From assembly GCA_020832735.1 (NCBI GenBank), contig JAFIEB010000066.1, positions 1-57,030 on the forward strand: DNA of 57,030 bases, written 5' to 3'. The position numbers were made by a program, and so were the translations under genes. Positions within the stretch are counted from its first letter, which is position 1. Every line of letters begins with the position of its first letter. The notes beneath the pieces were generated by a model that was given only the letters and a program-made list of their open reading frames with translations, did no database searches and was not told the DNA's origin. Positions 8,159 through 18,261 of the stretch are shown one piece after another. The stretch comes from Oceanicaulis sp. (GTDB lineage: Bacteria; Pseudomonadota; Alphaproteobacteria; Caulobacterales; Maricaulaceae).

Positions 8159-9268
8159 ATGATGAACGCGTTCCTTCTAGGCATCAGACAGCAGGTCATC
8201 GACGACGCTGGGTCGGCTGCGCTGCCTGATATTCCTTATCTTCGCACAGATGCCCACACCGCTGTTTCATTGCTTCAAAAGGCAATACGTCGCAGCCGGA
8301 CTAATTGGGCCCTTAGCGCTGCCCAGCGTGTGTTCGACATCCAACCAACGCGGCTCTGGCGAAGGCTTGGCATCACGCTGTTCGAGGATGTTGGGATACT
8401 GGACGAGCAACTCGCTCTTGATGTCTTGGCCTGTGCGCCTCGGAGGGACGCCGCACAGGTGCCCTGGCCCGTCGTGGCCACTTTGGTCCGCCGGCTATGT
8501 GATGCCCCGAAAACCCAGGTCGCGAATAACCTCCTCCATCTGGGCATTGTTGACCTGACAGAAACAGGAGCAATGGAGCATCTCGCCTTCGTGCCCATTG
8601 ATGAGGCAAGTCAATACGTGGTGGGGGAGCCATGGTCCTTGGTTCAGCGCGCGAGAGCGGTTTGGCAGCTAAGCGGGGTCGCCTGCACCGGGTGGGTGCC
8701 ACGTCACCCTGACAGTGACAGAGAGCGCACATTATCCCTTCTGGCGGAAATCGCGCCGGGCACTTCAATGGAGATCATCGCCCGGGAGGGCTTGCGCGTG
8801 ACCGAACATGTCCTGCCTCTGGTGTCCGTTTTGGAAGCTGCTGCGACCTCCGCCCCAACGTGTTGCGATGTCGCGCCAGACCTGATGCCGCCAGAGCGGG
8901 TGATTGCCGGGCTGCCGACCTGGGTTTTTGACCAGTATACGCGTGCGGGTAAGGCGGCGCTTCGAATTGCGCAGACAGAATGCCCGGCGATCGCGTCTGA
9001 TTTGAAAGTCCGCGCGGCGACCGGGGGGCAGCGCTACAGGGCGCTGGCCGACGCTCATTTCGAGTATGAAAGCGCCAATCTTGCCAGAAGGGCTCAGATC
9101 CCCGCCCATATTGCCCTTTGGAGGCGCGCACAGGGGCTCGGGGCTCACCGGCGCCCGGAGGACGCAGAAAGACTCTACGGGGCTCTCAGGGCGGACTGGG
9201 GTGCGTTTCTAGGTATCCGGGAAAGGGCGGTTAAGCACCAGGCGCATGATATGACTTGGAGGAAATGA
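8159..9268 (+). CDS. Uncharacterised protein, resembles RarA/MgsA C-terminal helical domain
   Basis: A 369-residue soluble protein. ATG 8159 has a strong GAGGAGG six bases upstream. Residues ~20-75 (SLLQKAIRRSRTNWALSAA ... RLWRRLGITLFEDVGILD) resemble the helical substrate/tetramerisation part of RarA/MgsA-like AAA proteins, where the EDVG motif is usual; no ATPase domain is present. The rest is helical with no motif I recognise. It sits 116 bases after the Rep-like gene on the same strand, so it may assist replication or maintenance of the element. This role is inference. Confidence 0.45.
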   Translation: MMNAFLLGIRQQVIDDAGSAALPDIPYLRTDAHTAVSLLQKAIRRSRTNWALSAAQRVFDIQPTRLWRRLGITLFEDVGILDEQLALDVLACAPRRDAAQVPWPVVATLVRRLCDAPKTQVANNLLHLGIVDLTETGAMEHLAFVPIDEASQYVVGEPWSLVQRARAVWQLSGVACTGWVPRHPDSDRERTLSLLAEIAPGTSMEIIAREGLRVTEHVLPLVSVLEAAATSAPTCCDVAPDLMPPERVIAGLPTWVFDQYTRAGKAALRIAQTECPAIASDLKVRAATGGQRYRALADAHFEYESANLARRAQIPAHIALWRRAQGLGAHRRPEDAERLYGALRADWGAFLGIRERAVKHQAHDMTWRK

Positions 9269-9497
9269 TTCTGGATTGGGATTGCGTCCATCCGGGATTC
9301 CATTCCTAGAAACTGGACCATGAGCGTTTCAGCCTATGACAGTGTCTAGGCTGCTCGATGCCGCAGATGGGGAAGTAGCTAGGGGTTCCAGGGCGACGCA
9401 GCAACGGGTGATCGCCTCAGGCATCCGGGAGTTGCAGGCAGACTAAAACTGGTCTGCGCAGCTATTCCGGTTATTTCTTATGACACCGCGCCACAAA

Positions 9498-12400
9498 TTA
9501 CGCCGTCGCCTCTTCTGGCCGGGCTGGCAATGTACGCGCTTCGATTTCTCGCAGAATGTGAACGACCTGCTGGGCGTCGGGATCGCTGAAAATGCCGCCT
9601 ACACCGAGCGGATTGGCATCTGTAAACGGCGGCTCATAGAGCCGTTCCGGCGCAACGAGCCCAGACCGGCTGAGCTCATCAATGATCAGCTCAATGAAAT
9701 CGATCTGGTTGCTCGTCATGGGTGCGCCGTTCAGAAGCGAGGAAAACGCTTGTTTGGCCGCCTCACGGTCCAGGCCGACAAGGCTTCTGATGAATCGTCC
9801 CAGTCCCCCGAAACCGCTTTGTACTTTCTCGAACGTGGCGTCGTCGCCAACCCCGTTCGAACGCATAATCTTCTCAAGTTCGTCAAGATCGGTGGGCGTA
9901 AGGCGCTCGTTCCGATACAGTTTACGCACGGCGATATGATCGCGATGACTATCGAGAAAACGTCGCGTTTTCATCCGGAAGCGGCCAAGGTCGGTGCCGA
10001 CAGAGCTGTCGGAGAGCGCCGTTTCCTTGGCCGGGCCGATCTCATCTTCAAAGTCTGTATAGACCGGCTTGCGTGATTTCGGCTCGATGAGCTGGACCAG
10101 AGCGCGCAGTTTGAGACGCACGTCTTCGAGGAGGAGGATGTTGACGCCTTCCCAGAAGCTGTCGGTCTGGATGTCCTCGATGAGCTCGATGCGGGCCGCG
10201 ACAGTGGGAATGTTGGTGCGCTCAGCCAGCTCGCCAGCGATCAATCGGATACGGTCAGCCAGCCTGGCGAAGGACGCGTCATTCGAAAGCAGGGCCAGCT
10301 GAGCGCTCAGCACGAGGCTGTCGAACTGCTTGGCTGTGATATGCTCAGGCTGCTGCGCCGAGGGCAATCCGGCCACATGCTCGATAAGCTGGTGGCGGTC
10401 CTCATGAGACAGATCAGACCAGCGCTCACGGCTCTGAAATGGCTCGACAATCTTGCGCCTGGCTCGAACGATGAAATTGTCGAGGTTCATCGCAGCGACT
10501 TCGTCGTGCAGAAGGTCGGTCAACTGTTTCTTGAGCGAGTTTCGGCCTTCGTCCTTTTCAGACAGAAACGGCTCGCCGTCTTCCGCGACGCCCTCACTGG
10601 GCCGGGAGCCAGTTTCAGGAGCCAGCTTGGCGACCAGTTCGAGGCGCTTGATAAAGATGCGCTTGGTGATCGTGTCCGGCGCCTTTGGCTCGCGCTGGTC
10701 CGGGTTCTGGTTAAAGAACTCGAAGTTCTGGCAGAAATCGAAGATCGCGAAGTGGTCCTTGTCGCGTCCCGGACCGAACAGGTCTTCGCAAAGACGCGTG
10801 CCGCGTCCAATCATCTGCCAGAACTTGGTCTTCGAGCGGACCAGCTTGAAAAAGACAAGGTTCACGATCTCGGGCACGTCGATGCCGGTGTCCAGCATGT
10901 CCACCGAGATCGCGATGTGTGGCTCCTTCTCCGGCTCCGAGAAGTCGTCGATCAGCGATTGGGCATGTTCGGTCTTGTAGGTGATGACCTGCGCAAATTT
11001 GCCCTTCAGGTGCGGATAGTTGGCGTCGAAGCGTTCAGCGATGAAGTAGGCATGGTCGTTCGATTTTGCGAAGATGATGGTCTTGCCCAGACGATCACCC
11101 TCGTTCACGCGAACGCCATGCTCCATCAGGTGGGCCAGCACCTTGTCGACGGTGTCGGTATTGAACAGCCATTTATTGACGGCTGCCGATTCCACCTGAT
11201 CAGGAATCTCGCCGTCCTCGCTCCATTCCAGTGCGTCCCACTGATCCTTTTCTTCGTCCGACAGGTCATCATACCGGATGCCGTCGCGCTGAAACTTCAA
11301 CGGAACCGAGTACGCAATCGGCGGAACCAGATAACCGTCATCAACAGCTTGCTCCAGCGGGTACGCATCGGTCGGAACACCGTTTTCGAGGTCGAACGTT
11401 TTGTAGGTGTCGCGGTCAATCTCGTCCTTTGGCGTCGCCGTGAGCCCAAGGAGGTAGCCGTCGAAATACTCGAAGATCGCGCCAAACTTTTTGTAGATCG
11501 ACCGGTGGGCTTCATCCACGACAATCAGATCGAAATGGCCCACGCCGTAGGGCCGCTCCCCGGCTTCCACCACATCAATCCGCTTCATCATGGACGGATA
11601 GGTCGCGACCACGACCCGCGAGTTGAAGAGGTCGTTGCCGCCAGCCGGATCGTGCCCGGCATTGGACGTGGCGATGGTCGCGCTGGGCAGGTGCTTCTTG
11701 AAGGCGTTATAGGCCTGCTTCACCAGCGCGCGGCGGTCTGCGAGGAACAGAATGCGGCGCGCCCAGTGCGCCCGCATCAATAGATCAGACAGCGCAATTG
11801 TCGTGCGCGTTTTGCCGGTTCCGGTCGCCATCACCAGCAAGGCCCGCCGACGCCCCTCGACCTCGAAGCTTTCGCACACGCGGCGGATGGCCCGCATCTG
11901 GTAGGAGCGGCCCGCAATCTCGGCGTTGATATCGAGCGTGGACGGTGACTTCGCGCGGCTGCGGCGCTGGATGAGCAGGCTCAGCTCGTCTTTCTTGTAG
12001 AAGCCCTGCACCTCGCGCGGCGGATGGGCCTCGTCGTCCCACAGCCAATGGTCATATCCGTTCGAATAGAAGATCACCGGCCGCTGACCGTACCGCGCTT
12101 CGAGGCAATCGGCGTAGAGCTTGGCCTGGTGGCCCCCCTCACGCGGATCGCGCTTGGTGCGCTTGGCCTCGACTAGGCCGAGCGGTTTTCCGTCATCGCC
12201 CCACAACACGTAGTCGATATAGCCCTTGCCGGTACTGGTCGGCTCGCGCTTGGGCATGCCGTCAACTTGAAACTCGATGTCTTCAGGGCGATCCAGCGTC
12301 CACCCGGCCTCGCGCAGCAGCACGTCGATCAGCGCGTCGCGCGTGGCGGCCTCGTTGTAGTCATGGCGATCTGGGACCGCCGCGTTCTCGGCCTTCCTGC

Positions 12401-12989
12401 TGGCGATCTGGGCGCGCAGGTCAGCAAGCTCCGCCTCAAGCGCCGCGCGCGCCTCGGCGTCCTTCAGCTGCGCGACCTCAGCCGCTTTCAGCTGTGCGGT
12501 TTGCTCCGAGTAGCGCTTGGCGAGGGTGGTGAGCTGGCCGAGGGTGGAGGCCTTGACCTCGGCCAGGTGCGGCAAGGCGTCAGCCGAGAACTGCAGCCCG
12601 TCATCCGGGATGCTGCGGCCATAATTGCGCTGAAGCCAGTACGTGAAATGGAACAATTCGCGCACCGCCGAGACCGCGTCGGCCTCGGAGATCGACCGGC
12701 TGTCATGCGCGGCGATATTGCCGCGCTTGATGATCACCCGCGCCTTGGCGACCAGCGCCTCACCGGCTACGGCCCGGAAGCTGGAATGATGGATCATTGC
12801 TGACAGGGCGTCCTGGTACGGATCGCCGAGGGCGCCATCGTGCCGGTACATCCACTTCACAGCGGTTTCGAGGGCCAGCCGCGCGTAAAACGAGGCCCCC
12901 CTCGCATCCCCTTTCACCAGCCTTTCAGCGCGCTCGGCGTTCGCGAAGACCTCGGGGAAGTCAGCTTTCAGGAAGGCGAACTGGGTCAT
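9498..12989 (-). CDS. hsdR: Type I restriction enzyme R subunit HsdR
   Basis: A 1163-residue motor/nuclease subunit. The N-terminal ~140 residues resemble the DUF4145 domain seen in many HsdR proteins, followed by a coiled coil (~150-200). The PD-(D/E)xK nuclease motif is visible as YIDYV near residue 258 and LVEAKRTKR near 273. SF2 helicase motifs follow: Walker A MATGTGKT near 388, VVDEAHRS near 491, LTATPKD near 520, and QMIGRGTRL near 728. ATG 12989 overlaps the stop of the PLD gene in an ATGA arrangement, indicating translational coupling. Last gene of the leftward locus; no damage seen. It should translocate and cut DNA lacking the HsdM/HsdS modification. Confidence 0.95.
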   Translation of the reverse strand: MTQFAFLKADFPEVFANAERAERLVKGDARGASFYARLALETAVKWMYRHDGALGDPYQDALSAMIHHSSFRAVAGEALVAKARVIIKRGNIAAHDSRSISEADAVSAVRELFHFTYWLQRNYGRSIPDDGLQFSADALPHLAEVKASTLGQLTTLAKRYSEQTAQLKAAEVAQLKDAEARAALEAELADLRAQIASRKAENAAVPDRHDYNEAATRDALIDVLLREAGWTLDRPEDIEFQVDGMPKREPTSTGKGYIDYVLWGDDGKPLGLVEAKRTKRDPREGGHQAKLYADCLEARYGQRPVIFYSNGYDHWLWDDEAHPPREVQGFYKKDELSLLIQRRSRAKSPSTLDINAEIAGRSYQMRAIRRVCESFEVEGRRRALLVMATGTGKTRTTIALSDLLMRAHWARRILFLADRRALVKQAYNAFKKHLPSATIATSNAGHDPAGGNDLFNSRVVVATYPSMMKRIDVVEAGERPYGVGHFDLIVVDEAHRSIYKKFGAIFEYFDGYLLGLTATPKDEIDRDTYKTFDLENGVPTDAYPLEQAVDDGYLVPPIAYSVPLKFQRDGIRYDDLSDEEKDQWDALEWSEDGEIPDQVESAAVNKWLFNTDTVDKVLAHLMEHGVRVNEGDRLGKTIIFAKSNDHAYFIAERFDANYPHLKGKFAQVITYKTEHAQSLIDDFSEPEKEPHIAISVDMLDTGIDVPEIVNLVFFKLVRSKTKFWQMIGRGTRLCEDLFGPGRDKDHFAIFDFCQNFEFFNQNPDQREPKAPDTITKRIFIKRLELVAKLAPETGSRPSEGVAEDGEPFLSEKDEGRNSLKKQLTDLLHDEVAAMNLDNFIVRARRKIVEPFQSRERWSDLSHEDRHQLIEHVAGLPSAQQPEHITAKQFDSLVLSAQLALLSNDASFARLADRIRLIAGELAERTNIPTVAARIELIEDIQTDSFWEGVNILLLEDVRLKLRALVQLIEPKSRKPVYTDFEDEIGPAKETALSDSSVGTDLGRFRMKTRRFLDSHRDHIAVRKLYRNERLTPTDLDELEKIMRSNGVGDDATFEKVQSGFGGLGRFIRSLVGLDREAAKQAFSSLLNGAPMTSNQIDFIELIIDELSRSGLVAPERLYEPPFTDANPLGVGGIFSDPDAQQVVHILREIEARTLPARPEEATA

Positions 12990-14200
12990 GCCGGTCCTTC
13001 CGCCCATTCAGGCCAGTCGAGCTCTGACATGACGCGATCAGGTATCATACCGTGGCGGGCGAAAGCCGCCTCCAGGCGGCAATTGGCCTCTTGAAAGCCC
13101 TCGACGCTCATCAAGACGTGCGGGGCGTGTTGTAGCGCAAGCCTCGGATTATCGACGATGCGTTGCGAGCGTATGTGGCTCTGCCAGACGTCAGGGCCCA
13201 TGTCAGCGATGAGGTCGTAGACGGACACGCCTTCACCCAGGGTCGCGTTCAGAAACTGGCCGCCATGGACGCGCACGTAATGCGGCCATTTCCCTTTCCA
13301 ATCGCGCCTTGGATAGGCGATATCGGCTGGCGATGCGTCATCGCGCCCGTCGACATGACCTTCAGACACTCGGACCCGACCGAAGATGCGGGCGTCGTTC
13401 CCGGTCTGCTTGTTGCGAACCAGCTGTGCAACGAAAGCCACGGCGCCCGCCTTAACCTGCCGGGGGCGCTTGTTGGTGGGATAGTGCAGGGACCAATGCG
13501 TCCCTCCAGATTCAACACAGCTCAAAACCGTTTCATCAAGCGATGCGCGATCTCCGGCGGTCCCAAGAAGCTTGACCAGGAATTGGGGTGCGTCCTCATC
13601 GAACAGCTCGCTGTTCGGGAAATCCATAACCGCGCCGTCGGCGCCGTCAGCGCCTGCTGACTGGCCCACTACCGCACCCAAATCCTGAAGCCCGCGCGAA
13701 AGCGACGATGGCGGCTGAGGCATTTTGCGCCCCGCGATCAGGGTTCTGATGTCTGCAATCTGACTTCTCGAGACTGACGGCCCCGACTCGGCCCAGAGCC
13801 AGTCGAACCAGCGCTCCGTTTCGCCGACGATCTTCGGATCAGTCAAAAGAACGCCGTACTCATGATTTCTGTTCAGGGCGGCGCTCGTCAGATTGGCCGA
13901 CCCGACGACCACCGAGCGGCCCCTTGAAAGGAATACCTTGGCGTGAAGCCCCCGCAGGCCCCTGACCTCAACGCCGTGCCTAATCATGCGGTCAAGCGCT
14001 TCGATATCATGGACGCCGGTGAGCATATCCAATGGACTCAAGCGCGTGAGAAGCCGCCGCGGTTGGGCGGCACCATCTGGAAACACGGTTGCGACCGCGC
14101 CCGATTTGACGAACGGGCACACGACGTCGAACCCATGCTCGGAAGCGGCGGCTTCTTGCGCAATAACCTTGGACCAGTTCTCGAAGATCGCCTGAGCCAT
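12986..14200 (-). CDS. Phospholipase D-like (HKD-motif) protein embedded in the type I RM locus
   Basis: A 404-residue protein. Near residues 84-105 it has LHAKVFLSRGRSVVVGSANLTSAAL-type sequence (HxK followed by GSxNLT), the signature of the PLD superfamily, which includes nucleases and helicase-linked restriction proteins. Only one clear HKD-type motif is visible, so an active form would probably be a dimer. The C-terminal ~230 residues match nothing I recognise. It is directly coupled to hsdR by overlapping stop and start codons and is 177 bases downstream of the unknown gene at 14378. Role in restriction or as an added anti-phage effector is inferred from position. Confidence 0.75.
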   Translation of the reverse strand: MAQAIFENWSKVIAQEAAASEHGFDVVCPFVKSGAVATVFPDGAAQPRRLLTRLSPLDMLTGVHDIEALDRMIRHGVEVRGLRGLHAKVFLSRGRSVVVGSANLTSAALNRNHEYGVLLTDPKIVGETERWFDWLWAESGPSVSRSQIADIRTLIAGRKMPQPPSSLSRGLQDLGAVVGQSAGADGADGAVMDFPNSELFDEDAPQFLVKLLGTAGDRASLDETVLSCVESGGTHWSLHYPTNKRPRQVKAGAVAFVAQLVRNKQTGNDARIFGRVRVSEGHVDGRDDASPADIAYPRRDWKGKWPHYVRVHGGQFLNATLGEGVSVYDLIADMGPDVWQSHIRSQRIVDNPRLALQHAPHVLMSVEGFQEANCRLEAAFARHGMIPDRVMSELDWPEWAEGPA

Positions 14201-14377
14201 ACCCGTCCCCGTAACCCTTTGACGCAGAAGCTAGCCCGATGCTGGCGCCAGGCGCAATCGTTACGGGAGCTGCGCGTCGGGTTTAACCCTGGTCTTGGCG
14301 TGGCTCGCGGTCGGGATAGGCCAGATTCCCTTTAGTGCGAATAGTCTCTGGCCTCGTCATCGTGATGGCGATCAGGA

Positions 14378-15319
14378 TTACTCGCCCCGAAATATGTGGT
14401 TGGCGTCAAGCGCGGTGGAGAGATAGGGGGAAAAGCCTGACAAAACGATACTCGTCGCGACCAGATCGCGAAGTTCAATTTCACGCATCACAGAGGCTGG
14501 ATTTCCCGCATGCCCCATGCCCGGGTAATTGGAGCGGAACCCGTACATATTGCCCAGCACCGCCCTTACGGAAGGGTGCGGCCATTGATCGTCGAGGCGG
14601 CGCTGAAGTTCACCGAGCGTTAAACCATGCTCACCGACGGAAGCGCAGCCGAGCGCTTCGGCGAGATAGAATTGCCGGGAAATGGCCGTTTTGATCCGGA
14701 AGGGAGAAGGATCGTGCCAAAGATCGCGGAACGCTTCTTCGAACTCTCTGAGAAGACCCGCTAAATGAGCGTCCGTCTGGCAGTGATCGCGCAGGTCGCG
14801 GATGAGCATCGCAAATACGCCAGGCAATGAAGGAGACAGCTCCAATGGCCGCCTCAGTTCATACCGCAGGCTATATCTCGCGATGAAATCCCTGATCCGG
14901 ATGAAATGCCGGTTCGAGAAGTCCTCGCCAAACTCGGTCGCTACCTCGAACGAGGCTTCCAGAACGCGGCAGGCCGTGTACTCACTACTGATGGCCTTGG
15001 CGAGTTCGGGCCGCAACCCCTTCCGTGCAAGCTTGGGATCGTTCAGGATCAGCTCGCGAAGGGATCGCTCAATGTCAAAGTTGGCCATCGCGTCCTGATA
15101 GCTGCGCTCGGCTTCAATCCACTCCGGGTCAGCGAGCTCGCCATTTTCGTCATAGGCGTCGGCTGGCGGCCGAGGGTCATCGCCCGGTGGGAATGGCTGA
15201 GGAACCAGAGCGCGGTAGAGCTCAATCGCGCAGCTATCGCCGTGAACCGCGTGACGCACCAACGGGCGGAACACTTCGCGCCACACTGCTGGCCAGACAG
15301 CGACGAATTGACCGCGCAT
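14378..15319 (-). CDS. Uncharacterised protein coupled to hsdS, possible abortive-infection C-terminal domain
   Basis: A 313-residue soluble protein whose ATG (15319) overlaps the hsdS stop in a TGATG arrangement, so it is translated with hsdS. It is not a standard type I subunit. The C-terminal ~60 residues (NMYGFRSNYPGMGHAGNPAS, then a helix SVMREIELRDLVATS) resemble the pattern of the Abi_C domain found at the end of abortive-infection proteins, where a G-x-R-N...HG core precedes a hydrophobic helix. This resemblance is weak and by eye. The middle is helical with many charged residues. Confidence 0.5.
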   Translation of the reverse strand: MRGQFVAVWPAVWREVFRPLVRHAVHGDSCAIELYRALVPQPFPPGDDPRPPADAYDENGELADPEWIEAERSYQDAMANFDIERSLRELILNDPKLARKGLRPELAKAISSEYTACRVLEASFEVATEFGEDFSNRHFIRIRDFIARYSLRYELRRPLELSPSLPGVFAMLIRDLRDHCQTDAHLAGLLREFEEAFRDLWHDPSPFRIKTAISRQFYLAEALGCASVGEHGLTLGELQRRLDDQWPHPSVRAVLGNMYGFRSNYPGMGHAGNPASVMREIELRDLVATSIVLSGFSPYLSTALDANHIFRGE

Positions 15320-16488
15320 CACAATTCCCCTGAGAAAGCGCGATGTTGGAGCAAGGCGAACAACTCCGAGGATCGTGCAGCAGCTGCCTTAGTCTGCGCC
15401 CGAATTTTCTGACATCGCGCGCCAGCAATATGAAACCGAGCAAGCCACTGATCATCCGGCATGTCGATCTCAAAGGACCGAATGTCATTTGGCGAAATAT
15501 GTGGAACTGTCGTTTCAGTAGTATTGCAATGCAACTGGAACGCTCGACTGTTGAGCGAAAAGAACACCAGAAAGGCATGCGTTGGATTTTTCGCTCGCAA
15601 TCGGGCTACGCGTTGAACCAAGAGTGAAGGCAGGTCTGCTTGCTCAACACGTGCGAGCTTCAACCCGCTACTAATCCAGGGGCGGTCCATGGCTAGCACG
15701 ATGTCGCCCTCACTCAAGTCGAACTTGCAAAACTCTTCATAGCCCGCCTTTGGCCAGAGCCGAAGGTCACTCCAATCGATACCTTTAGGAGAGACATTAG
15801 CGCCGCGACACAGGCGGATGCCATCATCGGCCTCCGTATAGAGCTTGCTCTGAAAAGGGTGCCCGATCTGAATGTCCGCGAGACCTGCCATCGTGCGGCG
15901 TTGGCCCGTCGTCGGACGCGATTCAAATAGTGAGGTCAGAAAAACCTCGACAAGAGTCTGTTGCCGCTCCCGCGCCCGCCGTAGCGCATCGGCCTTGTCC
16001 AGGATCGCCGCGATCCGCTTCTGCTCGTCGAGGGGCGGGAGGGGGATTTCGAGCGCCTCAAAGAACGCCTTCGGGACACGCCGTTGACCGCCGCTTCCGG
16101 TCATACGTTTGGCGCCTAGGGAGCGAACGCGATCAGCGCGGATGAAGTGGTGGAGATACGCCGCGTCGAGGCGGTTCTCGTTAGCGCGGAGCACATGAAA
16201 CTCCGTCGTCCCGAAACCGTGCTTCGTTGCGATTTCAGCAATCGCCGTCTTATTGTTTTCGTAGCAAGGCGTGATCTTTGCGACCAAGACATCGCCGCGT
16301 TGGAAGTAGGTATATCCCTTGAGGACTTCACCGGCTGCACGCGGTTCCGAGGTAACCACTTTTCCCTGCTCGGACACACTCGCCATGGGCACGAACGAAA
16401 TCGTCTCGTCCGGGGTTTCCCTCAGTGATTTCGGGATACGCGGATTGATCTCCGCCACCTCCCTCAACGCCACCATGGGCCAGCTCAA
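15319..16488 (-). CDS. hsdS: Type I restriction specificity subunit HsdS
   Basis: A 389-residue protein with two target-recognition domains (about 1-150 and 195-345), each followed by a conserved helical spacer. The central conserved region LPPLDEQKRIAAILDKADALR (about 150-170) is the standard HsdS signature. A TTG at 16488 overlaps the hsdM stop and has GAGGAG eight bases upstream; ATG 16476 is the alternative. The two domains should read a split asymmetric DNA site and direct both methylation and cleavage. The target sequence cannot be predicted here. Confidence 0.92.
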   Translation of the reverse strand: MSWPMVALREVAEINPRIPKSLRETPDETISFVPMASVSEQGKVVTSEPRAAGEVLKGYTYFQRGDVLVAKITPCYENNKTAIAEIATKHGFGTTEFHVLRANENRLDAAYLHHFIRADRVRSLGAKRMTGSGGQRRVPKAFFEALEIPLPPLDEQKRIAAILDKADALRRARERQQTLVEVFLTSLFESRPTTGQRRTMAGLADIQIGHPFQSKLYTEADDGIRLCRGANVSPKGIDWSDLRLWPKAGYEEFCKFDLSEGDIVLAMDRPWISSGLKLARVEQADLPSLLVQRVARLRAKNPTHAFLVFFSLNSRAFQLHCNTTETTVPHISPNDIRSFEIDMPDDQWLARFHIAGARCQKIRAQTKAAAARSSELFALLQHRAFSGEL

Positions 16489-18023
16489 CGCAACATCTCC
16501 TCAAGCTCGGTGAGGCCTTCGGCGATTTCCGCCTCAGTCTCGCGCAGCTGGGCGATGATCGTTTCGGGCGGGTCGTAGTCGACCGCCTCGTGCTCGACCT
16601 CCTTGTAGCGGTTGAGCGAGAGGTCATAGCCGGCGGCGGCGATTTCCGCCTTGGGCACGCAGAAGCTCTGGGCGGTGCGGGGGCGGTCGTGTTCCGAGGC
16701 GTTGCGCAGCGACCAGCGCAGCAGGACGTCGGGCAGATTGTTCTTCGCGTGCTCCTCCCCGCTCAGCGCCGTCTCCGGGCAGGGGCCGAGCAATTCGCCC
16801 GGCAATAGCGCGGTGCGCTTGTCATCCAGCGACAGGCCGTCGGCCTGCACATCGTAGAACCAGACGGAGTCGGTGCCGCCAATATCGGTGCGAGTGAAGA
16901 AGAGGATGGCGGTCGACACCCCCGCATAGGGCCGGAACACGCCAGACGGCAGTTTTACGACAGCATCGAGTTTGTGCTTTTCCACCAGCGTTTCGCGAAT
17001 GATCCGGTGCGCGTTCGATGACCCGAACAACACCCCGTCAGGCACGATCACCGCCGCGCGCCCGCCGGTGCGCAGCAGGCGCAGGAACAGCGCCATGAAC
17101 AAGAGCTCGGTCTTTTTTGTCTTCACGATGCGCTGCAGGTCCGCCGCCGTCGCCTCATAGTCCAGCGATCCGGCAAAGGGCGGGTTGGCCAGGATCAGCG
17201 AGTAGGCCCCTTTGTCCCCGGCATGGTCCTCTGACAGGCTGTCGCGATAGGTGATATTGGGGTTGTCCACGCCGTGCAGGATCATGTTCATGGCCCCGAT
17301 GCGCAGCATGGTGCTGTCGAAATCGAAGCCGTTGAACAGGTGCTCGTTGAAGTGCTTGCGCAGCTCGGCGTCGCTGAAGATCTCCGGATGGTTCTGGCGC
17401 AGATATTCGCCCGCCGCCACCAGAAAGCCTGCGGTGCCCGCCGCCGGATCACAGATCACGTCCTTCGGGGTCGGCTTCACCATCTCCACGATCAGCTGGA
17501 TGATGTGACGCGGGGTGCGGAACTGGCCGTTCTGTCCCGCGCTCGCGATCTTTCCCAGCATGTATTCGTATACATCGCCCTTGGTGTCGCGGTCCTCCAT
17601 CTTCACCTTGTCGAGAAGGTCGACGACTTTTGCCAGCAATGCCGGGCTGGAGAAGCCGAGGCGGGCGTCCTTCATGTGCTGCGCGTAGGCGGTGCCGTTT
17701 CCGTTCATCTCCCGCAGGAAAGGGAAGACGTGCCGGTCGACAATCTCGAACATCCGGGCCGCCTCAAACCCCTTGAAGCGCGACCAGCGCATATCCTCGT
17801 AAGGCACGCCCTGCTCGTCCGCGCCTTCAGGGAAGTAGCGGCGAGCGATGGGCTTGTTGAGTGTGTTGGCCTTTTTTTCCTCGAGCGTCTGGAGCTCGTC
17901 GAGCCGCTTGATGAACAGGAGATAAGTTATCTGCTCGATCACCGAGAGCGGGTTGGACACCCCGCCGGACCAGAAGGCGTTCCATATCTGGTCGATCTGG
18001 CTCTTGATCTCGCCGGTCACCAT
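16485..18023 (-). CDS. hsdM: Type I N6-adenine DNA methyltransferase HsdM
   Basis: A 512-residue methylase. The N-terminal helical domain (residues ~5-130) matches HsdM_N, and the catalytic domain shows the SAM-binding motif DPAAGTAGF near residue 194 and the catalytic motif NPPF near 280. Length is usual for the family. First gene of the leftward operon hsdM-hsdS-unknown-PLD-hsdR, with a 238-base gap to the divergent mrr gene that must hold promoters for both directions. It should methylate adenine in the HsdS target on both strands. Confidence 0.95.
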   Translation of the reverse strand: MVTGEIKSQIDQIWNAFWSGGVSNPLSVIEQITYLLFIKRLDELQTLEEKKANTLNKPIARRYFPEGADEQGVPYEDMRWSRFKGFEAARMFEIVDRHVFPFLREMNGNGTAYAQHMKDARLGFSSPALLAKVVDLLDKVKMEDRDTKGDVYEYMLGKIASAGQNGQFRTPRHIIQLIVEMVKPTPKDVICDPAAGTAGFLVAAGEYLRQNHPEIFSDAELRKHFNEHLFNGFDFDSTMLRIGAMNMILHGVDNPNITYRDSLSEDHAGDKGAYSLILANPPFAGSLDYEATAADLQRIVKTKKTELLFMALFLRLLRTGGRAAVIVPDGVLFGSSNAHRIIRETLVEKHKLDAVVKLPSGVFRPYAGVSTAILFFTRTDIGGTDSVWFYDVQADGLSLDDKRTALLPGELLGPCPETALSGEEHAKNNLPDVLLRWSLRNASEHDRPRTAQSFCVPKAEIAAAGYDLSLNRYKEVEHEAVDYDPPETIIAQLRETEAEIAEGLTELEEMLR

Positions 18024-18261
18024 GGTCCGGTTTCTCCCCGTTGCTCGATTTTACCCACCATGTAGCTGAGCTGGCGACCAATTGGAAAGCCGCGAGGTCG
18101 GCGCAAGGCGCTGGCCAAGAGGCGAACACGACCGCCCGGCACACAGCGCCCCGCAAGGCGAACGGGCTTCGCTTATTGATTGCCCTTCGGCCCCCACCGG
18201 GTAAGCATGCACTGTCTGTTCGAACCCATCGCCACACCCGCCACAAGGACGCCGTTGCAAT

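Noticed and set aside
9336-9446. 36-codon rightward frame MTVSRLLDAADGEVARGSRA
   Set aside because: No clear ribosome site or family resemblance, and too short to judge by composition.
10341-11783. 480-codon rightward open frame
   Set aside because: It is antisense to the helicase core of hsdR, where motifs are unbroken.
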